Source: Streptomyces sp. JJ38 (GTDB taxonomy: Bacteria; Actinomycetota; Actinomycetes; Streptomycetales; Streptomycetaceae). From it: a stretch of 64,000 nucleotides of DNA. Shown here piece by piece: positions 58,863-64,000 of the stretch. The stretch covers positions 1 through 64,000 of the forward strand of contig NZ_JABLSI010000031.1 of the NCBI RefSeq assembly GCF_019303475.1, written 5' to 3'. The position numbers were made by a program, and so were the translations under genes. Within the stretch, counting starts at the first letter, position 1, and every line of letters begins with the position of its first letter. The notes under the pieces were generated by a model, which ran no database searches, was not told the DNA's origin, and worked only from the letters and a program-made list of their open reading frames with translations.

Positions 58863-60347
58863 TCAGTCCTGTCTGGTGAGGGTGAACTCGTCGGTGCGGA
58901 ACCTGCGGGTGCGCAGCCAGTAGCGCCAGGTGAAGCCGGGCCAGATGGTGCGGTTCACGCCCTGTGCGTCGAGGTACCAGCTGGTGCAGCCGCCGGTGGT
59001 CCACACGCCTTCGCGCAGTTGCCGCTGGATGTCGCGGTTGAAGGTCTCCTGGACCTCGGGGCGCACCTCGACGGCGGCGGCGCCGCGTTGCTCGGCGGCG
59101 CGGATGGCCTGGACGACGTAGCGGGACTGGGCCTCGATCATGAAGACGACCGAGTTGTGGCCCAGGCCGGTGTTGGGGCCCAGGAGGAAGAAGAGGTTGG
59201 GGAACCCGGCGACGGTGATGCCGAGATGGGTCCGCATGCCCTCCTCGGCCCACTGCTTGCTGAGGCTGTGGCCGCCGGTGCCGGTGATGTCGAGGTGGTC
59301 GAAGGCGTCGGTGACGTGGAAGCCGGTGCCGTAGATGATGGCGTCGACGGGCCGCTCGACGCCGGCCTGGTCGACGATGCCGTTCTCCCGCACCTCCCGC
59401 ACGCCGTCGGTGACGACGTGGACGTCGGGCCGGTCCAGCGCGGGGTAGTAGTCGTTGGAGATCAGTGCGCGCTTGCAGCCCATGGTGTAGTCGGGGGTGA
59501 CCCTGCGGCGGAGCTCGGGGTCCCGGATCTGCTTGCGGATGTGCCGTCGGGCGATGAGCTCGGCGGCCTTCATCAGCCTGGTGTGGTTGTTGAAGCCGAC
59601 GGCGCGCACCTCCAGGAGGCCGTAGAGCAGGGCGCGGTAGGCGCGTTGGGCGGCGGGGACGGCGCGGAACGTCGAGCGCACCCAGGCGGGCATGGCGTGG
59701 TCGGGCTTGGGCATGACCCACGGCGGGGTGCGCTGGAAGAGGTGCAGCTCACGCACCTCCGGCGCGATCCGCGGAACGAACTGGACGGCGCTGGCCCCGG
59801 TGCCGATGACGGCGACGCGCTTGCCGCGCAGGTCGTAGTCGTGGTTCCAGGTGGCGGAGTGGAACGTGGTGCCGGTGAAGCGTTCGATGCCGGGCAGTTC
59901 GGGGATGCTGGGCAGGTGCAGGGCGCCGACGCCGGAGACGAGGAACCGTGCGGTGAAGGTGTCGCCGGCGCGGGTGGTGACGGTCCAGGTGCGGGCGTCC
60001 TCGTCCCAGCGTGCTCCGGTCATCTCCTGGCCGAAGCGGATGTGGTCGCGCAGCCGGTACTTGTCGGCGACGCGGCGCAGGTAGGCGAGGATCTCGGGCT
60101 GGCTGGAGAAGGACCGCGTCCAGCCGGGGTGCTGCTCGTAGGAGAACGAGTACATGTGCGACTGGATGTCGCACGCGCACCCCGGGTAGGAGTTGTCCCG
60201 CCACGTCCCGCCGACGTCGTCCGCCTTCTCCAGGACGACGAAGTCGTCGATGCCGGCCTTGAGGAGCTGGATCGCCTGGCCGAGCCCGGAGAAGCCGGTG
60301 CCGACGATCACCACCTTCGCGTGGTGGGAGGGTGCCATGTTGGCCAT
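58863..60347 (-). CDS. Flavin-containing (Baeyer-Villiger-like) monooxygenase
   Basis: 494 residues. The FAD-binding Rossmann motif is VVIVGTGFSGLG (11-22). The type I Baeyer-Villiger fingerprint FxGxxxHxxxW is present as FTGTTFHSATW, followed by Asn rather than the usual Pro/Asp. The NADPH Rossmann motif is VAVIGTGASAVQ. The late motif IIYGTGFHVTDAF is also typical. It likely oxidises a ketone or similar substrate using NADPH and O2. ATG 60347 has AAAGGA 8 nt upstream. 80 nt downstream of the diiron oxygenase gene, same strand. Confidence 0.88.
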   Translation of the reverse strand: MANMAPSHHAKVVIVGTGFSGLGQAIQLLKAGIDDFVVLEKADDVGGTWRDNSYPGCACDIQSHMYSFSYEQHPGWTRSFSSQPEILAYLRRVADKYRLRDHIRFGQEMTGARWDEDARTWTVTTRAGDTFTARFLVSGVGALHLPSIPELPGIERFTGTTFHSATWNHDYDLRGKRVAVIGTGASAVQFVPRIAPEVRELHLFQRTPPWVMPKPDHAMPAWVRSTFRAVPAAQRAYRALLYGLLEVRAVGFNNHTRLMKAAELIARRHIRKQIRDPELRRRVTPDYTMGCKRALISNDYYPALDRPDVHVVTDGVREVRENGIVDQAGVERPVDAIIYGTGFHVTDAFDHLDITGTGGHSLSKQWAEEGMRTHLGITVAGFPNLFFLLGPNTGLGHNSVVFMIEAQSRYVVQAIRAAEQRGAAAVEVRPEVQETFNRDIQRQLREGVWTTGGCTSWYLDAQGVNRTIWPGFTWRYWLRTRRFRTDEFTLTRQD

Positions 60348-60427
60348 GGGCGTGTCCTTTCGACGCCGACGGGCGCGCCGGGTGTCGCGTGCTGAAGGGC
60401 GGGGCGGGGGTGAGCGGGGGCGGGGGC

Positions 60428-61339
60428 TCAGGGGAGCAGGTAGGCCCTGCGCCACAGGTGCCGGGCGGGCCCGCCGACGAGGCCGTGCTCCTGGAGGAAG
60501 GGCATGATCTTCTCGCCGGAGTACCGCATGGTGCGCCGGTAGTGGGGGTTGGCGTGGGCGGCCCGCCAGGCCGCCTTCGGGTCCAGGCCGACGGCCGCGT
60601 AGGCCCTCGGGTTGAGCAGGCTGCGGGAGATCGCGAAGGCCACGGTGGCGATGAGGGTCTGCTGGTAGCGCAGTTCGGCGCGGCCGAGGCCCGCGGTCAT
60701 GCCGCGGATCACCTCCTCGCGGGCGAAGGTGACGTGCCGGGCCTCCTCGACGATGTGGATGTGGTTGACCATCCGCACGAGCGGCTGGACCGTCTCCTCG
60801 CCGACCATCTCGCGCTGGAGCCGGTCGGTGATCTCCTCGGCGACGAGGACGGAGCCGTAGAGCGCCGGGCCGTAGGAGATGGCGGGCAGTACCTTGGCGA
60901 TCTCGTGGAGGAAGCGCGGCGGCCCGTAGGCGGGGCAGCCGATGCGCTCGACGAGGCGGGCGAACATCGTGACGTGGCGGCACTCGTCGGCGACCTCGGT
61001 CAGCGCGTACTGGATGTGCCGCGTGGTGGCGTCCCCGTTGTAGGAGGCCTTGACCAGCATCTTCATCAGGAGCAGCTCGAACCACAGGCCGACGCTCGCG
61101 ATGGTGGCCATCTCATGCCGGCCGAGCTCTCGGCGCTGTTCCTCGGTCATCCGCTCCCACATCGGCGTCCCGTAGAGGGAGACGCGGTGGGGCAGCAGGT
61201 AGTGCTTGTCCTCGTCGAGCGGCGCGTCCCAGTCGACGTCGATCTCGGGGTCGTAGGACTTCCGCGCCGAGGAGGCCAGCAGACGGCTCGCGGTCTTCTC
61301 CCGGTCGCCGACGGTCGTTTTGGTCAGTGCACGTGCCAT
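60428..61339 (-). CDS. AurF-like diiron oxygenase
   Basis: 303 residues of the ferritin-like diiron family that includes p-aminobenzoate N-oxygenase AurF. Iron ligands are suggested by GRHEMATIASVGLWFE (Glu), EVADECRHVTMFARL (ExxxECRH), SVLVAEEITDRL (Glu-Glu) and HIVEEARHVTFAREE (EEARH), giving the expected two EX(2-3)H sets. The relevant substrate is not known. GAAGGAGTGAG precedes the ATG. First gene of the oxygenase unit, divergent from the TetR gene with the operator region between. Confidence 0.85.
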   Translation of the reverse strand: MARALTKTTVGDREKTASRLLASSARKSYDPEIDVDWDAPLDEDKHYLLPHRVSLYGTPMWERMTEEQRRELGRHEMATIASVGLWFELLLMKMLVKASYNGDATTRHIQYALTEVADECRHVTMFARLVERIGCPAYGPPRFLHEIAKVLPAISYGPALYGSVLVAEEITDRLQREMVGEETVQPLVRMVNHIHIVEEARHVTFAREEVIRGMTAGLGRAELRYQQTLIATVAFAISRSLLNPRAYAAVGLDPKAAWRAAHANPHYRRTMRYSGEKIMPFLQEHGLVGGPARHLWRRAYLLP

Positions 61340-61428
61340 CGCGGCTCACTCCTTCGGGAGGCGGTCCCGCGCCTCCGGGCCTGACGATTACCCGCTCCTT
61401 CTGGGTACCTGCTCCTTCTAGTACCTGT

Positions 61429-61455
61429 TACCTGAAGTAGCAGATACTTCGGGTA
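61429..61455. promoter_or_regulatory. Putative TetR operator
   Basis: TACCTGAAGTA at 61429-61439 and TACTTCGGGTA at 61445-61455 form an inverted repeat (one mismatch, 5-nt spacer) ending 2 nt before the TetR start. Upstream, GCTCCTTCTgGGTACCT and GCTCCTTCTAGTACCT are direct repeats at 61394-61410 and 61411-61426. The dyad lies between divergent TetR and oxygenase genes. Confidence 0.6.
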
Positions 61456-61457
61456 GC

Positions 61458-62195
61458 ATGGGCCGCGCAAGCGTGCGAGTCAAGAGCGGAGAAGCCGTGC
61501 AGCCCGTGGACGGACGCAGGGAACGGTGGAGCACGCATCGCGCCGCGCGCCGCGAGGAGTTCGTGGACGCCGCGCTGCGGGCGCTGGCCGCCCACGGCCC
61601 CGAACTGCGCGTCGAGCGCGTCGCCGCCGAGGCCGGCGTCAGCAAGCCGGTCCTCTACCGGCACTTCACCGACAAGGCGCACCTGCTGGCCGCCCTGCAC
61701 GACCGGGTGACGGTGATGCTCATGGAGCGCCTGGAACCGGCACTGGACCCCACCGCCGCTCCCCGGGCGCAGATCAGGGGGGCCGTCGACGCCTTCTTCT
61801 CCCTGCTCGAGGACCACCCCAACCTCTACTGGCTGGTCAGCCGGAGCGATCCCGCCGGGCCCGCGAGCGAGGGGCAGGGGGTGCGCGCGAGCAAGGAGAT
61901 GGCGGCCAAGACCCTGGCCCAGATCTTCGACGAGTACCTGCACGCCTACGGCCTCGACACCCGGGGGGCCGAGCCGCTCGCGCACTCGATCGTCGGCATG
62001 GTCCACAGCACCGCCGACTGGTGGATGCAGAAGCCCACCCTGAGCCGGGCCGACGTCGTCGCGCACCTGAGTGACTCCGTGTGGGACTGCCTCGACGGCT
62101 ATCTGCGCCGCCGCGGCGTCGAGTTGCCCCCGGACACGCCGCTGAGCCCCGACGACGTCCTCGTCGCCCGCACCGAAACCACCGCCGGGCCGTGA
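61458..62195 (+). CDS. TetR family transcriptional regulator
   Basis: 245 residues. The helix-turn-helix is near 35-85: AALRALAAHGPELRVERVAAEAGVSKPVLYRHFTDKAHLLAALHD, quoted here only as RVERVAAEAGVSKPVLYRHF. A C-terminal ligand domain follows (about 90-225). ATG 61458 begins right after the dyad; GTG 61497 is an alternative. It probably represses the divergent oxygenases. Confidence 0.9.
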   Translation: MGRASVRVKSGEAVQPVDGRRERWSTHRAARREEFVDAALRALAAHGPELRVERVAAEAGVSKPVLYRHFTDKAHLLAALHDRVTVMLMERLEPALDPTAAPRAQIRGAVDAFFSLLEDHPNLYWLVSRSDPAGPASEGQGVRASKEMAAKTLAQIFDEYLHAYGLDTRGAEPLAHSIVGMVHSTADWWMQKPTLSRADVVAHLSDSVWDCLDGYLRRRGVELPPDTPLSPDDVLVARTETTAGP

Positions 62196-62238
62196 GCCGG
62201 GCGGTGCGCACCGCGAACCGACAGGTGAGGAGCCCGTG

Positions 62239-62592
62239 ATGCCCGAAACCCCGACCGAGCACCCCGTGACCGACCCCGGCACCGAAGGCCACGACGAGGG
62301 CTACCAGGGGCCCGCCACGCTGCTCGCGGCCGACGGGGAACTGGCGGTCACCGTGCGGCTGCGCGGCCACTTCCAGCCCATCGACGGCCACTACCGCTGG
62401 TACGGCCGGATCGCGGCCGACCCGGAGGTAACCGAGCTGCTCGGGGGCCGCAGGGCGGCCGTCACGCTCAGCACTCCGCAGGGGCGGGCCGCCGGCGAGG
62501 CGGCCGACCCCGACATGTGGGGCCGCTACCGGGTGACGGGGACGGGCATGCCGCCCTTCCGCACCGACTCGACCCGGCCAGCGGCCGGTTGA
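62239..62592 (+). CDS. DUF4873 domain protein
   Basis: 117 residues. The family core is GYQGPATLLAADGELAVTVRLRGHFQPIDGHYRWYGRI (in part: GYQGPATLLA, GHFQPIDGHYRWYGR) and GRYRVTGTGMPPF. DUF4873 is often found next to or fused with flavin monooxygenases in actinobacteria, so it likely belongs to the same module; function unknown. GAGGAG precedes the ATG. 43 nt after the TetR gene, same strand. Confidence 0.82.
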   Translation: MPETPTEHPVTDPGTEGHDEGYQGPATLLAADGELAVTVRLRGHFQPIDGHYRWYGRIAADPEVTELLGGRRAAVTLSTPQGRAAGEAADPDMWGRYRVTGTGMPPFRTDSTRPAAG

Positions 62593-62629
62593 CTGCGCGG
62601 AGGGCCGGGCGGAGGGCTGGGTACGCCGC

Positions 62630-63415
62630 TCAGCCCTCGGTGAGCTCCTCCGGCGGCGTGCGCCGCTCGTCCACGGGCTCGGTGCGCTCCAGCTCGGCCC
62701 ACACGACGTAGCGGTACGTCGAGGTGAACATGGGCGTGCACGTCGTCAGCGTGAGGTAGCGCCCCTTCTCGGAACGGCCCGAGCCCTGCGGGACGTCGGC
62801 GAGGACGCCCACGTTGTACTTCGAGGTCTCCGGCAGTTTCGCGAAGACCTTGTAGACGTACCAGGTGTCCTTGGTCTCGAAGACGACCGCGTCACCCTCG
62901 TCCACCTTGTGGATGTTGTGGAACTTGGCGCCGTGCCCGTCCCGGTGCGCGGCGAGCGAGAAGTTCCCCGACTTGTCCCACGGCATGGCGGCCTCGACGG
63001 GCTTCTCGTAGTACCCGGCGATGCCCCGGTTGAGCTTGTCCGGGTCGGTGCCGGGCATGACGAGGATGTCGTCACCGCTCATCGCGGGCACGTGCAGGAA
63101 GCCGATGCCGTCACGCGGGTCGAAGTCGACGGGTTCGGCGTCCTCCCCCGCGTCCTCGCCGCGCTCCTCCTGTGCCGCCCACTGGTCGCGGAGCTCCGAA
63201 CTCTCCTGGGCCGCCTGACGGTCCGCCACGACGTTCGTCCACCACAGGGAGTAGGCGACGAACAGGGCGAGCACGAGCCCGGTGGTGATGAGCAGCTCGC
63301 CGACGACGCTCACGGCCGCGGCGAGGCGCCCCCGGGGGCGCCGTGGCGGTGCCGAACGAGGCGGGTCCTCTTCGGTCTCCGCCTCGTCGTGCTCGGTCAG
63401 TGCCACGTGTCCCAC
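62630..63415 (-). CDS. srtE: Class E sortase
   Basis: Membrane-anchored transpeptidase that attaches LAxTG-type proteins to the cell wall; 261 residues. Basic N-terminus, anchor helix (ELLITTGLVLALFVAYSLWW, about 40-59). The catalytic His is in SLAAHRDGHG, Cys in LTLTTCTP, and the Arg in TSTYRYVVW. Start: GTG 63415 or GTG 63406 in the same frame. It is followed on the left by no partner but preceded by another class E sortase in tandem. Streptomyces class E sortases attach long chaplins needed for aerial hyphae. Confidence 0.92.
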   Translation of the reverse strand: MGHVALTEHDEAETEEDPPRSAPPRRPRGRLAAAVSVVGELLITTGLVLALFVAYSLWWTNVVADRQAAQESSELRDQWAAQEERGEDAGEDAEPVDFDPRDGIGFLHVPAMSGDDILVMPGTDPDKLNRGIAGYYEKPVEAAMPWDKSGNFSLAAHRDGHGAKFHNIHKVDEGDAVVFETKDTWYVYKVFAKLPETSKYNVGVLADVPQGSGRSEKGRYLTLTTCTPMFTSTYRYVVWAELERTEPVDERRTPPEELTEG

Positions 63416-63453
63416 CGTCTCGTCCGCTCGCTCGTGCGCCCTCGGGCCGGTCG

Positions 63454-64000
63454 TCAGAGGAGCGCGTCCGGCTTCCCCTCGCTCCGCGGGCGCTCCTCGA
63501 CCATATTCCCCCAGACGATGAGACGGTACTTCGAGGTGAACTCGGGCGTGCAGGTGGTCAGCGTCACATAGCGCCCCGGCTCGGTGAAGCCGGACTGCAC
63601 CGGGACGGGGGAGACGACGTCCACGTTCGCCGGCGAGGTCGAGGGCAGCCTGCTCGTCATCTCGTAGACGTAGTAGGTTTCGGCGGTCTCGACGATGATC
63701 GCGTCACCGGGTTCGAGGCGGTTGATGTAGCGGAACGGCTCACCGTGGGTGTTGCGGTGGCCGGCCACCGCGAAGTTGCCCTGCTCGTCCCACGGCATCG
63801 CCGTCTTCAGCCCGGACTTCTCGTCGTAGTGCCCGACCAGGCCCTTGTCCAGGACGCTGTCCTTGTCGATGCCCTCGGCCACGGGGACGGCCACGTCGAG
63901 CTTGGGTATGTACATGATGGCGAAGCCTTCGCCCGGCTCGAAGGCGTCCGGGCGGCGCGCCTCGTCCTGGGACCGCCACTTCTCCTCCAGCCGGTTCGCC
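63454..64000 (-). CDS. srtE: Class E sortase, C-terminal fragment (runs off the window)
   Basis: The last 181 residues of a second class E sortase. It has FAIMYIPKLDVAVPV, catalytic His in AVAGHRNTHGE, Cys in VTLTTCTPEFT, and Arg in SKYRLIVWG. The upstream part, including the membrane anchor, lies outside the window; the frame is open to base 64000. The two sortases are tandem, 38 nt apart, and probably co-transcribed, but are not identical. Confidence 0.92.
   Translation of the reverse strand, partial: ANRLEEKWRSQDEARRPDAFEPGEGFAIMYIPKLDVAVPVAEGIDKDSVLDKGLVGHYDEKSGLKTAMPWDEQGNFAVAGHRNTHGEPFRYINRLEPGDAIIVETAETYYVYEMTSRLPSTSPANVDVVSPVPVQSGFTEPGRYVTLTTCTPEFTSKYRLIVWGNMVEERPRSEGKPDALL

Noticed and set aside
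1..64000. CRISPR arrays, insertion sequences, integrases or prophage
   Set aside because: No regularly spaced repeats, no transposase or integrase frames and no att-like duplication at the two tRNA genes were found.

Overview
The window is a high-GC actinobacterial chromosome segment from a Streptomyces or very close relative. The evidence is the oriC neighbourhood itself (rpmH-dnaA-oriC-dnaN-gnd-recF-dciA-gyrB-gyrA on the + strand; rnpA-yidD-yidC-jag-rsmG-parA-parB on the - strand), many GTG starts, eight exact parS sites of the Streptomyces type (GTTTCACGTGAAAC), a DnaA with a very long Asp/Glu/Arg/Tyr-rich domain II, a SigM/anti-sigma pair beside trxBA, MurJ with a long Pro/Gln-rich N-terminus, and class E sortases.

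Layout. 1-5.3 kb: the start of a penicillin-binding protein, a PadR regulator, inositol-3-phosphate synthase, and an alanine-racemase-like protein next to a FemX-type peptidyltransferase (cell-wall functions). 5.5-10.7 kb: rpsF-ssb-rpsR-rplI, a MATE exporter and replicative helicase dnaB. 11-25.8 kb: a GT87 mannosyltransferase-like protein, an MFS exporter, CCA-adding enzyme, a DUF6049 membrane protein, murJ, a pseudokinase, sigM and its anti-sigma factor, then trxB-trxA with a canonical SigR promoter. 26-32.4 kb: GNAT, parB-parA, rsmG, jag, yidC, yidD, rnpA and rpmH, chained by 4-nt overlaps or short gaps. 32.4-45.3 kb: dnaA, oriC, dnaN, gnd, recF, dciA, gyrB, gyrA and a DUF3566 membrane protein.

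45.3-64 kb is more accessory: tRNA-Ile, a small gene with a probable frameshift, a MarR-GNAT fusion, a DLW-39 peptide, a secreted membrane-anchored protein facing a Ser/Thr kinase plus XRE regulator, tRNA-Ala, a TerD protein, a DUF4253 protein, a six-gene DUF6230/DUF6114 envelope cluster led by its own signal peptidase I and an AraC regulator, a Baeyer-Villiger-like monooxygenase with an AurF-like diiron oxygenase divergent from a TetR regulator and a DUF4873 protein, and two tandem class E sortases (the second cut by the window end).

How it fits together: replication initiation (DnaA, oriC, DnaN, DnaB, DciA, SSB, gyrase), segregation (ParAB and eight parS) and envelope building (PBP, FemX, MurJ, YidC, sortases) share one neighbourhood. 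The most interesting observations are parS sites built into terminator-type palindromes between convergent genes, two consensus DnaA boxes in the parAB promoter region, a catalytically dead kinase next to MurJ that mirrors a fused arrangement in mycobacteria, and the uncharacterised DUF6230/DUF6114/signal-peptidase cluster. No insertion sequence, prophage or CRISPR array was seen.
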